Assembly (NCBI GenBank): GCA_027575765.1
Contig: JANBPT010000256.1
Location: 1 to 50,035, forward strand
DNA: 50,035 bases
Source: Tieghemiomyces parasiticus
Taxonomy: Eukaryota > Kickxellomycota > Dimargaritomycetes > Dimargaritales > Dimargaritaceae
Direction of reading: 5' to 3'
Both the position numbers and the translations under genes were made by a program. This document shows, piece by piece, positions 36,000 to 47,896 of the stretch (its first letter is position 1; each line of letters opens with the position of its first letter). The notes beneath the pieces are model-generated. The model did not search any database. It was not told the DNA's origin and was given only the letters and a program-made list of their open reading frames with translations.

Positions 36000-38741
36000 G
36001 GTGATAACCACCCTGTGCACCCGTACCGTTCGCGTGTGTACCCGAGCGAGCGATGGACGACCATCCTGCATGGGCCAATAGCACACCGTCGTGGAGGACC
36101 TTCGCGTACCGTCGCCACAGGGTTTTTCGGTTGTACGAGGGGAAGGGGAGGAGAGAGAGGGGGGGGGAAGGACAGCGCAGAAGGCCTAGGAACGGCAGCT
36201 GGCGGCAGAGGTAGGTGCGTCGTAATCATGGTCCAGGATTCAAAAGTGGACGTTTGACGAGATTGTGGAGACAGATGGAAAGGCGGACGTGGAAGGGCAG
36301 CATCAAAGGTCCAGTGAACAGCTGGCCGACAACTTCCACACTTCCAACGTACACCTTCCCTTCCCCCCTGCTGCTTCACCTTCCCTCCGCCCCCCTGCAT
36401 CCCACAACAATAGTGGTGTGGTCGCCGCGGGTTGCTGTTCCTTGTCCGCCTCACCACCACCTTCTTGACCACCCAACAACCCCTCAGGCACTTGTATAGA
36501 TAGATAGGATGAATATGTGAAAGTGGGAGAGGGCTCGCGCGTACACGCACATGCCTTCCTTCGCTCATGGTTCATCCCCCCAAAAAGCACCATGCGATAT
36601 TACTGGTCAGCGCAGCATGGCTATCGACCACCGACCTAGACGCCCCGTCCAATCAAGGGTGTGCGGATGGCGCAAAGGCCGGTCGCTGGTTCTCAGAGAA
36701 ACGATACGCCGGGTTCCATAATTCAGAGGGAGTGAGTGGCGGAGGCGGCCGAGACCCGGACCAACCCATCCAGCCTTTCCTCTCGCCCTCGACCTCACGA
36801 TTCCGCGAACCGAGAGACTTAATTTCTAGGGTTTGTGTGTGGGATGCCTCCTCTGCTGGCGGTTCGTTAGTGGTCACGGATAAGGTCTCTTCCAAGTACG
36901 ATGTCGGAGGAGGGCGGCGGACATGCCGGCAGCTGTTTGGAGTAGAGAGAGCGTAGGCCATGTGGAACATACTAATAAACCCTCAACCGGGATGGATGTC
37001 CAGCCAAGGTAATGGGCCCAGTGGCGGGGGCCATGTCCATTGTGCGCTTCTTTGTAGAGCAGGCCCGCCACACCCACCCTCCCGGATCCGTTGGCCTCTT
37101 TCTTATGTACGCATGCTGTAGGCACGGGGCAGTACGGCGGTCATGGCTGGAACGTCCACGGGCTTCACTTGGGCGCTCCTCGTCCACACCCACTTGCACC
37201 ACTCCCCCTCCATCTGCCGGACCCTGATCGAATGCGGCACCCACCCAGCGAACCAGCAGGATTACGCCCCGGGGAAACTACTCTAGTGTGGGCGGGGCGC
37301 TATTTGTCGTGCGCCCCAAGGTTCTGGTGACAGCCGCAGATGGGTTGCGTATTGTGTGGTGGTGTTTGTGAGCCGCAGTAGGGACCGCGTGCCACAGTTA
37401 GGGTTGGTGAGGACAGAGGCAGGCGGCCTATCTGAGGACGCACCCACTTCCCTGCCGACGGGGTCAGGCAGGATCCTTTGAGTGAGGGGGATGGAACCGG
37501 CAGGGCTAAGACGCTGCTGTGTCCAACAGTACGCGCTCTCCGTCGGTGGCCCGCTAGCACACAGGCCGGCACAGCCCCACCATAGTCCTCGCGCCAACCC
37601 TCACACCTCTGCACACAATGACCGGCGACTATCCGCCACACTCACACACCCTAGTCTCCGGTGCGGTGCCAAGGGAGTGTTGGGCCACACACTCGGCCTC
37701 CATCGAGAGGGCTGTACGGGAGGGTCGCGCAGGTGCGGATCGATGTAGGGTCGACCACGGAGCGCTGCCGTTCAAGGCGCTCGACTCCCGCCGTCCCCAC
37801 AGTTCGCAACTCCCAGCCCAGCCGGCAATAGGGGGCCCTCTCACTACAGCGCAGGTCCTGTGGCGGAAGGGAAAGGCACTCGACTCACTCTAGCCATTAG
37901 GCAGTGGTACGGCGGCCGGGGGGCTTTGTTAGTAGGGTCTCTTTGTCGCTTGAACTTGCGACGGATCTCGCCAACGCCGTGGCGGTTGGCCAGAAGGGGG
38001 TCACCAGGAATTCGCCTTATCGGGCGGGTACGTCCGTCGTCGTGAGGCCCAACCCCCACCACGAATTCCCGGACTAGCGCCTGCAATGGTTAGGAAGGTG
38101 AGGTCCAGACCCCTCGGGCTGGGGGCCATCTCCTTGGCGGCCTTGAAGAGAAGGGCGGCCGCCGGTTGCGGATCCGTCCGCGGGCTAGCGGGCGCTCGCC
38201 GGCCCCCCAGCCCCGCGCTATTGGGGGGGTTACCCATGCCCGCTGCCAGTCGGTCGGTTGGTGGGAAGTTTTATGGGGCAGAAAGTACGAAACAGAGCCC
38301 GCACGGCCGGCCAATCCGCGGCAGGCCTTTCCCTCCCTATCCCCTTCTCCCTGTCTCTCGCCTTCTTCACACTCAACCTCCCGCTGGCGTGCACGACTGG
38401 AATATACGGCGGGACTATTGTTAGCGCGGTGGGCCCGGTAAACCAGTGGACGGCGGCCGCGCCTCGGCCCTCCCTGGCTGTCGCCTGCTGCCAAATGGGG
38501 GGGGCCTGTCTGGAGGGGGAGCGGGTGGCCGGTGAGACCCCTCCTCTTCTGTATGGCCCTGGTCTGGAGGGGAGGTGAACCTCGCGCCGCGCGTATTCAG
38601 CGGCGGGGAGGGGACACCAGTCCACAGCCAAACACTACCCCGTTCGGTCTCTCTCTCCGTCCACTCTCTCGCTTGGTTTGCCACGAAATCTGAGGCTCTG
38701 GGTCCCCCCTCGCCGTGTATGCTGCCAATGTGGTCGCCGCA
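36000..38741. other. GC-rich island upstream of the SFP1-like gene, coding status unresolved
   Basis: GC content is visibly higher than in the preceding desert and overlapping frames are open on both strands. The best gene-like signals are on the minus strand at 38240-37650. A frame starts MGNPPNSAGL near 38237. An acceptor CATTGCAG at 38081 is followed by a frame with LVREFVVGVG and GVGEIRRKFKRQRD. A TACTAAC branch point sits at 37934-37928, and a second acceptor CCACAG at 37858 is followed by 68 open codons. I could not find a good donor linking the last two, and I recognise no family. Part of this block must also hold the SFP1-like promoter. Confidence 0.35.
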
Positions 38742-38749
38742 TATAAATA
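38742..38749 (+). promoter_or_regulatory. TATA box of the SFP1-like gene
   Basis: TATAAATA, a full consensus match, in CCGCATATAAATACTCC, about 340 bp upstream of the ATG at 39091. The intervening stretch is strongly C/T-rich, which fits a leader of about 310 nt. This is the clearest core promoter in the window. Confidence 0.7.
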
Positions 38750-39090
38750 CTCCTGGCTTCGCCTCCATCCTCTGGCCCGTCCAGCTAACCGCTTGTGAGT
38801 GTTCCCTAGTCGCTTTTGCATCTTTCTCGCTTATATCCCTCCTTTATCTTGTTCCCATTCCCCCTCCCTCCTGCATATTTAAACCCGCGCTTTTCCCTTC
38901 CGCTTCTCCTGCCCCCATCCCGTTCTTTATTTCTTCTAACGCCCCCACCTTCCATCACTTCTCCAAAATCACTTCACCTCGTGTGCCTAATCTCCCGCAT
39001 CCCCCTCGCTTCGCATTTTAAAACCTCACCCACCCTTCCATCATTGCATTCTTGTGCCTACTCCATCATACCACACCACCCTCCCTCCCC

Positions 39091-40140
39091 ATGTCGACTC
39101 AGGTTTCCTCGTTATCTGTTGTTCACAAGGACGCCCTGACCGTCCCGCTCGACATGTTTGATCTAGTGACCCCCGCCGCCACGGCTCCCGCCGCCGCCGC
39201 CCTGGCCTCTCCTTCAGGCAGCAGCAGCCCGCTCGCCTCCCCAACGGCGGACGCCGACTTCTTCTACCCGCGCGAGCTGGAGACAACCTTCTGCCGTGAC
39301 TTTTCGTGCTGCGGTCTGGTCCTTGAGGACCTGCACGACCTGCTTCAGCATTACGAGGAGTGTCACGTTCGGCTCGAGTCTGACGTGCGCCTCGAGGGCT
39401 CCCTGTTTGACGACGACTGGACCTCCTCCAGCGACTCTGATCCCAGTGCCCACCCTTCTCCCTTCCTAAAAGCGACCCAGGTCTCCACTAAGGCGCCCGC
39501 TGCCTCTTCCACCCTCTTCCCGGAGGGCCTGCTCCCCAGCTTCTCGGATGATCTCTCTCTGGCTGCTTTCGATGCCGCCATGCTCAAGGCCGCCACCGCC
39601 ATGTCCCTGCCAGTCACCGCCGCCCCATCCGCAGCCAATACCGCCCCGGCCTCCCCGTCCAAGCTCGCCCCCGTCGGCCTGTCAGCCACTGCCCCGGTCA
39701 GCCCCGTGATCACCCCCAAGTCCAAGTCGCGCAAGCGTGCCGCTCCTGACAGTGCCCGGGGTCCCCGCCCCGCTAAGAAGCTTGCCGGTGCCCGCAGCGG
39801 TGCCTCCACCCCGCGTGCCGCCGCCACCGGCTCGGACTCTGAGTCGGGTGCCGAACCTGCCACCCCGCGCGAGAAGCCCTACCGGTGTCCGGTCGAGGGC
39901 TGCGGCAAGTCATACAAGAACCCGAATGGCCTGAAGTACCACAACCTCCACGGCCATACCTCGACCGTGGACGGCGAGGCCACTCCTCGGCCGTTCACCT
40001 GCAACTTCGACAGCTGCGATAAGGCTTACAAGAACTTAAATGGGCTCAAGTACCACATGCAGCACACCCACAAAGCTGAGGGGTCTGTACCGGCCACCGC
40101 CGAGTGCTCCCCCGCCCTGACCCCCGTCGCCCTGCCCTAA
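39091..40140 (+). CDS. SFP1: SFP1-like zinc-finger transcription factor
   Basis: 349-aa intronless nuclear protein. It has an isolated N-terminal finger, FCRDFSCCGLVLEDLHDLLQ (Cys68, Cys73 or 74, His87, His92), which is a C-x4-C-x13-H-x4-H pattern. Two C2H2 fingers near the C-terminus start at Cys266 (CPVEGCGKSYKNPNGLKYH) and Cys304 (CNFDSCDKAYKNLNGLKYH). This arrangement and the YKNxNGLKYH core are typical of fungal Sfp1 and related JAZF1-type proteins. Yeast Sfp1 activates ribosomal protein and ribosome-biogenesis genes downstream of TORC1. Between the fingers lies an Ala/Ser/Pro-rich low-complexity region with an acidic patch (FDDDWTSSSDSD) and a basic nuclear-localisation-like cluster (KSKSRKRAAPD, then RPAKK) at about 210-232. 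The frame extends to a TTG at 39052, but the ATG at 39091 after the C/T-rich leader is preferred. It is shorter than the 683-aa yeast protein. Its exact target genes are inferred. Confidence 0.88.
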   Translation: MSTQVSSLSVVHKDALTVPLDMFDLVTPAATAPAAAALASPSGSSSPLASPTADADFFYPRELETTFCRDFSCCGLVLEDLHDLLQHYEECHVRLESDVRLEGSLFDDDWTSSSDSDPSAHPSPFLKATQVSTKAPAASSTLFPEGLLPSFSDDLSLAAFDAAMLKAATAMSLPVTAAPSAANTAPASPSKLAPVGLSATAPVSPVITPKSKSRKRAAPDSARGPRPAKKLAGARSGASTPRAAATGSDSESGAEPATPREKPYRCPVEGCGKSYKNPNGLKYHNLHGHTSTVDGEATPRPFTCNFDSCDKAYKNLNGLKYHMQHTHKAEGSVPATAECSPALTPVALP

Positions 40141-42707
40141 GCTGCTGATCATCGTCACGTGTGAACCAATGCCACCCCTCATGCGCTGGAGATATAACCT
40201 TTCAGACGCGCGCCTGTGCGCCACTCTGTCCTTGACATGTGGTTGCGTAAACCGCAGCTCCCCCGTTGAGGATCTACTAAGCTCCGCATAGGGGGGCCAC
40301 CCAGCACACTGTTGATGCTGTGCGTGTACCACTGGTGAGCCAGCCCACACGCAGGCTTGCTAGCCTGCTGCGGATCCGACCACACCACGAACTCTCCCTC
40401 TCCCACTGCGCCATGGTCTGTAATCAGCAGCACCACACGACGGGACCGTTAAGGGGGATATCACAGGGGTCACCTGCGCCCCTACGTTTCTCTCGACTGT
40501 GCGCCAGGATGGGGGGGAGGACCGTGCGCGCTTTGCCTTGTGTACATACTCGCATGGTAGCTCGTGTGGAAGGTGGCGGCATTGGCCTCTCCCTGCCCAT
40601 GCGGCTTGTGATTCTACGGACCGTGTACCATATCCTTTCCGCGTCGGGCTGAGGAGATTGATCACCCGATGTCACCTTTACATTGCTATGCTGCTTTTTC
40701 TCCCCTTTCACATCGTCCTTCAAGTTTTTGCTCGACTTTTTCTTCGCCATTATTCTAATACCATTCCAACATTTGTACTATCTCCAATATACCCATGTTT
40801 TTACCCTTTTGAATTCTTGGTCGTTACTCGCTTTACTGGCGTTTCTCAGATCACTTGCCGCTTTTGCTACTTGATTTTTCACTGCATCGCCTACTCGTTA
40901 AATGTCAGCGCCATTAAAAAGGATTATTCCCAAAACCTGCTTTAATCCAAGGAAGTGCTGAGAAGTAAAAGAGGGGAGGGCACCGGTTCTGGTGTTTCCA
41001 TCATAAGTCTGTACCCCAGAGAAGGCGGTTGACCAATATCCTCAGTTCTTGAGGCTTTAGTGGGCGCTGGCCCTTGACATCAACGATCGAATAATGTGGG
41101 ATACATCCCTAGGGAGCCAGTGCAATTTAGGAGCTTTTACCAATGGGCCAGCCGCTTGAGATACTGATGAAATTGCGTGTGAGTGGAGGAGGAGCGGAAG
41201 GCTCGCTCAGCGGATATCCGACCGGATGATCCTGTCAGAACCCGTGGTATTTTAGATATACCCTAAAAGACGCACTCACCCATATAGTCCGAGCAAAGGT
41301 GTTGGTATACTGTACACGGGCTGGCCACGTTAAATTCCCAGACAAAGGGCCGATCCTTTTATAACTTGCTGGCCTCAGGAATAGTGTGGGCGTGGGTAGA
41401 TGCGGTTATATGGGCTGTGGGGGCGGGGGTTGATCGGTTCTGTTGAAGCAGAGGCGCCTACCGTGTTGTAGAGGACATCAGTAGGGAGGAGGAGGAGGGA
41501 AAGTCGAGGGCAGGCGGGCGAGCGAGCGAGCGACGCATCAACCATGACAAGCCTCACAACTGTTAAGAGGCGGGCAGGAGGAGGAACGACATGGTAGGGG
41601 AGGAGGGGGTGGGGGAAGGATTTGGATAGTATCAATGCCTGCGCTCGTACGACGGATCCGTGGGATGTTGACATCTATTACTCTGCATGGAAGCTTGATA
41701 TCGCAGCATAAACTAGCAAGGGTGATGAGGAGAGAGAGAGAGATAAGTATATCAGAGTTTGCGGTGGTTAGCGTAAGGCGGCGAAAGCCGTGGTAACCTG
41801 AGAGGGTATACAGGTGTTACCTCGGCTACCGAATCATGGTAGTTTAGCGATTTTCTTTTCGGGTTGATGCCGCTACACCAACCGATGCAAGCGTGGACAA
41901 TAGGAGGAAGTATACCTAGGAGATGGTGGTTATATTGGGGCGGGGAGAAGGGAGTCCTGTTGTGGCCGGTAGATGTCATGGCTACTGCCGCTATGCTCCT
42001 TAACCTGCAGACACACCGGATCTGGGCGGTGTACTACAACGCTAGGCGCAACGTCGGTTGGGGCATACGCGGAAAAGTATAGCTACGTGTGAGTCCAGAC
42101 GCGTTTATTCCGTTTACACTATTAAGACGAACACGCTGGTCTCCAACTGGGTCAAAAGTCTGCCAAGCCCCCTCCCCCCCCCGCTTTACCTCAAGCCCGC
42201 CGGAACAGGGCGGAGGAGGGCAGGTGGTTAGTGGCACTTGCCAGCCACGAGGATTATAACCCCACCCGGATGTCGGCTTTATCATCACGCCCGAGCTTAC
42301 TCTTGGCCCTGAGAACTTACTCTAGCTACACCAGCGGTCTTGATGCTTTTGTTGCTTGTTTTTTTTTCTAAGGGAAGGAAAGGATAGGGCCTCTCTACCA
42401 TAAAACCCACAGCTGGGGCAACGGACACGTTATAATCTATACCATTTTGAGACACGAATTTGTGTGCACATACTTCTTCATACGGAGAGACCCAAGGTCT
42501 CAGAAAGGGACGAGGTAATTGCCAGCGAGAACGATATACAGACTTCCACCTCCTCCTTCTCTCTCGGATGTGCCTATCCTCTCGCCTATATACGCGGGGC
42601 CGTCGGACAGTGGGTTCGTTGTATCAATAGCTTCCGTTCACCCGAGTTCGCCCGGCCGTACACCGCTTCGCAGATTGAATTCAGCCTGTCACAGTAGGCG
42701 TGACCAA

Positions 42708-42733
42708 CTCATTATATATAGAGATATAATGAG
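42708..42733. repeat. Perfect 10-bp inverted repeat
   Basis: CTCATTATAT and ATATAATGAG flank a 6-nt centre (ATAGAG). The arms pair perfectly and would form a hairpin. No coding frame or transposon end is attached to it. Confidence 0.9.
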
Positions 42734-43619
42734 TATATAGGTTTAAAAGGAAACCGTGGGACGGCAATGTATCAGGTCGCAACGTGCGCGCATTGATAAA
42801 ACGACGAAAAGCAAGTTGCGGCCCGATACCTTTCCCTTTCCTAAAGTAATACCATTTGCCTCTGGACTGCCGCGTGCGCCTCAATACCATTCGGTGATAA
42901 AATACAACCACAATGATTCAGAATGGGCGGAAGCAAGGGGCGAGTCTTGCGAGGGGTGGAAGGGGCGGGTGGTAATTCAGAAAAACCTATGTCCGGTGCC
43001 GAAATTGGTCACTATAATAGGTCAACCATTATCAACTAGATATCTCAATGTCGTCCTGACCCCTTACACATAATGGATTGAGTGTCCGATTTAATTGAAC
43101 CAACAGTACCACCAGTGTCGACCCAAGATGCTGGGACCGGGGGGGGGAGTCGGCATCAATGACAATGGGAGGTGGTGTATGGCTGGTAAGGTTAGAGCCT
43201 TAGATCAAAGGATAAGGTATATCCAGTTTCAGGAGGGTGTAGAGGTTGGGTATGTCTAGCAGCGGTACTCGAAGTAAACGTGAAAATATAAATCTATACA
43301 TGAATAGTGAGGAGAGCGTGTGGGTTAAGGGCGCGGTCACGGTTCAAGCCGAGAGGGGTCGGAATGGAAACGTGCGACCCCATTGGATATTTAATCTAAG
43401 GACACCCGCACCCCCCTTCTTCCCCTCGTCCTCCACCTCTTCCCCTTCGGCTCTTTCGGATGCTCCTTACCTCACCGCCCACATATGGTGTCCTGTCATG
43501 ACCCGCCTTTTCTGATTCCCCCTTTCGGACCGGTTAGGAAAACTTCATCTTCCCACCACGGTGACCGCTGTACGGTCAGTCGGCCACGTTGATCCCTTTT
43601 TCTCTACCCCTCGCTTGCG

Positions 43620-43620
<1 letters not shown>

Positions 43621-43645
<25 letters not shown>
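43621..43645 (+). repeat. TC dinucleotide microsatellite
   Basis: Perfect TC run of 12.5 units, followed by TTCTTTCTGACAG. It could be mistaken for a polypyrimidine tract and acceptor, but no exon is seen after it. Confidence 0.9.
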
Positions 43646-43651
<6 letters not shown>

Positions 43652-46622
43652 CTGACAGTTTAAGGCTACCATGCAAAGTCATAATTTAACTGGCCTACTT
43701 ACTCGATTACTCGGTCCTTACTTCTTCCTGCCATTCCACTGAATAAAATTGCCAAATTCCTCGTCAGGAGCAGACTCGGAGGTGAGAGGAAAGCGGGCTC
43801 TAGAGATCCAGAGTGTCAGGGACAGGAAACTCCTTTAAACCTAATCCAGCTCAACACGGAGCCATTATGAGCCGATAAGATATACTTCGGTATAGACGCG
43901 GTCATAAACCTCGGCACTGTCCTTTGCTGTATAGTTGGGATTTCGCTCATCGCAGGGTAGTGGTATAGACTGGTCGCCATTCCATCTGGCTACCTGTGTT
44001 TGGCCCGTTTGCTATGCATGTTGCCGTGTACTATTCAGGAGGAGCATGTTATGGCGGCGGAAGACGACAAGGGGTAACGCAGCGGCCTGTCCCACGATGT
44101 ACCTGGGTTTATTCCCGCCCACTTAATCGGTACTGCAATATATGTATACTCTCGTATGTGGATTACATGATCATGGACTTGGCGTGATGTCCAAAAGACA
44201 CCTCGAAAAGCCGACTCCAAGGATCCCACCGTCCTCACCTTACATCCAATTGCCTTCGCCGCTACCTATCATCCTTTGTGCCTGATTCGCCCGTATCCAC
44301 CACTTTCTCCCCCCTACCCTTGTAAGAGACTGATGAAGGGGTTACATAGCTGATGCCTATCATATCCATTCTTCTCAAGTCTGCGCGCGTGCCTCCCAGT
44401 TATCGCGGAAGAGCCCTAGAAAATCTCTACGTCAAAACCGAAACCTCATACCGCGGAGCGAATCACGAAGTGTCTCTTTCCGGGTCACCACTTGGGAGAA
44501 TGGTGATGTTAGATAGCTCAGCCACGGTCGAATCAAACACATTGCGGTGTCAAGCGATGAAGGGTAAAAAGAGGGATGGAAGGGAATAGCCGAGCATGTG
44601 AGCAGTAGACGGTGGTAATCTGAGACCGCTAGGAAACATCTCTGAAAGGGACCACAAGGTCGAATCGGAAAGCCCCGAAACAGAACCGTTGTAAGTTGGT
44701 TTGTCATGTCTATTGAAGACCAGGGGGGGATGCCTATAGGGATTGATGTATCGGAGGATCCGCAGTAATTCCACGCGTAGGGAAATAAACGGAGGTCAAT
44801 CGGCTGGGTGAATCCGCACCCTTCCCTAACTGACTTTATCACCGAGCTCGACGAGAATACTCCTGAAGTGCTGAAGTTTCGGACTGTCTCCCTGCTTAAT
44901 AGGCCTATCGAATCCAGAGAGACAGAGAGAGAGAGGGGGAGAGAAAGAGGGGAAAAGTGTCAAAAAAATAAAATAAAATGCTTTCCCTGATTTGCCACGA
45001 TGAGCAACCTTGAGCCGGAAAGTCCGGGCCTGGCAAGCAGGCTGCAGGGCGACCATAGACTTGCAACCTTACATGTTCATCAACGTAAGCAATTGGGCTG
45101 CGGTAGAAAATATAAAACATATTGCGAGAGGCATACCTGTTTCTCCGCCCATTCACGTATTCACATTAGCCCCCTTCAGCAACAGTTACCAGTATTTCAT
45201 CTGGTCGCTATGCTCAGCGACTGCCGCAGCACCCCTCTGCCTCCACTAGTATTGTATCACAATATACCCCACCCGACAAAAATAGGCTCAAACAGGTGTG
45301 AAAGAAATTTTGACTGCGATGCTCACCATGCCCCTAGTGGAAATTAACGGGCGGATACAGTGAGTGTATAAACGTGATGACACAGGTCGGCCAGTTGGTC
45401 AAGTAACTATATTTGGCGAGGTATGGCTGAGCGATTCCAATATAGGTGGGTAGAAAGTACAGTAACAACCAATTAAGAATAGGAGGTAGGGATGAGGATT
45501 ATCAGCCGGATAAATTTATATACACTTATATACGACTGAAAATACTAAATGAACTACCAGGTCGCTAACATGATGGAAACGTAGCTTGGAACGATGGCCA
45601 GGCTTGATAGGGGGAAGAGGGCCATGGTCAAGCCCCCCCCCATAAAAAGTGTACGGGTGGGTAAGATCAAGGTGGGTTCTCACCGTTGCTGTATTATTGT
45701 GGACAATCCTTGCGCCGATATTAATCAACCTTAACTATTTCTCTTCGGATGCGACCGGTTATGTCTAGGGCCGCTCCAAAATGCCGTAGGCTTTGAAGGA
45801 GAGGAAGAGGGCATCCGCCTGGAATTACATGTCAACCTAATGCGGAGCCCCCCCCCTTCGCCCCAGGGGAGGGGGACGACGGGAAGTAGATGTTCAGGCC
45901 TACTGATATGGGTTTCCCCTATCTTGCTTTCACTCCCAACTTCCCCAACAAGCCATACCTCAGCCGAAAAGTATGTTGTACATCCCCCCTCTTTCCATCG
46001 TCCCGTTTCCATCATGAAAATGTCATTTAGATCGCCTCCAGTTTCCTTTTCTAGCTTTTTTGTGTTGCACCTGGAGGCCGCTTGATCGCCGCGAGTATGC
46101 AGTACTAGGTATGAGCGCAGAAACGTCAATATGACATGTTACTCTGGGACGATAGAAAGGTGATGAGGGTGGGTAATGCCACAAGATTGATCATGCGCTG
46201 TTCTTCCGAGCGTGCGTCTTAATTCGAAAGGTGTGTAGTACCGCCTTACAAGTCGTCTTGAGCGTACATGGTTTACAGTGACTTCGCTTGCCCAAGCACC
46301 CGTTCGCTACCCTAAACCGGCCCCTGACTAAAAGCAATATGGTCATCATGCCCAAGCGCAACTTTTTTTGCGAGGTTTCTATATTAAGAAAGTAATTATT
46401 ATCGTGCCCTTGTTCACAGTGCGGCGGTGGTCTGCTTGCTTCCCACCTTACTACCATCGAGTGATTGTCGCATTGTCTCCTTCTACCTTATTCCTGACCT
46501 GTGTTCTAACCACGTCGTACCGGTTGGGGGGGAGAGGTTATACCTGCGTCATACCTGAAGCGTCGGCCAGTCATCATATAACCACCTTGTCAGTACCAGC
46601 TCTGTGTGCCACGGAGAGCAAC

Positions 46623-46643
46623 GAGAGAGAGAGAGAGAGAGAG
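46623..46643 (+). repeat. GA dinucleotide microsatellite
   Basis: Perfect GA run of 10.5 units in non-coding sequence. Confidence 0.9.
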
Positions 46644-47896
46644 GTAGCAAAAAGAGGTGAGGAGAACGTGACAAAAATTAAGTAACCGGATAGATTGGTA
46701 CCAACCATTTTACCAAGAGGACTAACCTTGTGGCGCTTCCATACTATCTCGCCCCTCTCTCCATGTACAATCTCCATTCCGCTGATCAGGGTTGTACAGG
46801 TCGACCGGGCCGAGTGTGGGCTGGACACACAAGACTTCGAGCCCACCAGGTCCTGCTGCCGCCGTAAAGTTATTAATGAACATGATCTAGTGACCTCCCT
46901 GTTGGTACACAGTGGGCCTAAAATACACACACACGGTTGGGGGGGAGGAGTAAAGGGGAAGTGACTGCCGTCGTACATGGTCACGTTTATCAACTAATAG
47001 AAGCGCGTTCTAGCTAAACATGGTTACACGCCTGGTAGGGCTTATCAGTGGCTGGATTTCCTCTTTTTATTCAAAAAATTGACATTGATAGTTTTTTGAT
47101 TGGGGCTATCGCACCATACGTAAGTGGTTGAACTAAGCCATCAGCCTTGGGCGTCAGGAGGGGTGACCAGAGTGAACCAGGCTAGGCGGCACTCTGTAAA
47201 TTACATACGTCTTTTATTTTCTGGCTGCAACACTGAAGCTAAGACCAGTTAAACTGGTACAATTAACATAGCATGAGTTGGCTGTAGGCACTATTTATTA
47301 CGGCCATAGTTACCCCAACCAGACGTGCGGAATCAGCCGAACTTGAGAAAATCAGACGCAGTTTAAAGAACCCTGATTGCCGGGATGTATCACTTAAATG
47401 CCGCCTTCCTTTCTAGAGAGATATGGTTCCTACAGTCACAATAGGTCCCAGCTGGCGGACAACCAATGGTTATGCACAACTGTCCATGGGCGTGGGTCAG
47501 CTAATACGCTAATGATTTATCTAGATTAAGCGTCCTTGCCTATATATCATGCTGGGGATCTATGATTGTTGTCATCCTATCACCAAAACCCGACTGCAAA
47601 CAAGCATTGGAGGCAGAAAACAGGGTATCAGATTTCAATGTAATAAATTAGTTTATAGCTGAATGATGAAGCCCACTATCTGGGAAGAATGCCATTGACA
47701 AAGCCCGGTACAACTTCAAAACGAGTCCCATACAAACATTTGAGTACCTAAAGATATGCAGTCAGAGGCAACGATTCTATATCTGCAATATAAAGTGAAA
47801 AAGTACAACTATACACGGAGGAAAGTTCATAAACAAGTGAAATCCTGGCAAAGGCAGATACTAATAAACATGCATAGGTGATTATTACTGATATAA

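Larger units (their letters stand above)
40141..46980. other. 3' flank of SFP1-like gene and gene-free region
   Basis: The first 800 bp probably include the 3' untranslated region; 40670-40870 is T-rich and ATTAAAAA occurs near 40912. An open frame at 40499-40945 overlaps it and looks like chance (T-rich Phe/Leu/Tyr content, no motif). The remaining 6 kb shows only short frames. Simple repeats lie at 43621-43645 and 46623-46643, and a 10-bp perfect inverted repeat at 42708-42733. Runs of 9 G or C lie near 42174, 43139, 45633 and 45848. Confidence 0.45.

Noticed and set aside
40499..40945. 148-codon frame after the SFP1-like gene with hydrophobic content
   Set aside because: It lies in the probable 3' untranslated region, its hydrophobicity comes from T-rich DNA, and no transporter motif is visible.
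43621..43659. TC repeat ending in CAG as an intron acceptor
   Set aside because: A simple repeat explains the pyrimidines, and no open exon follows.
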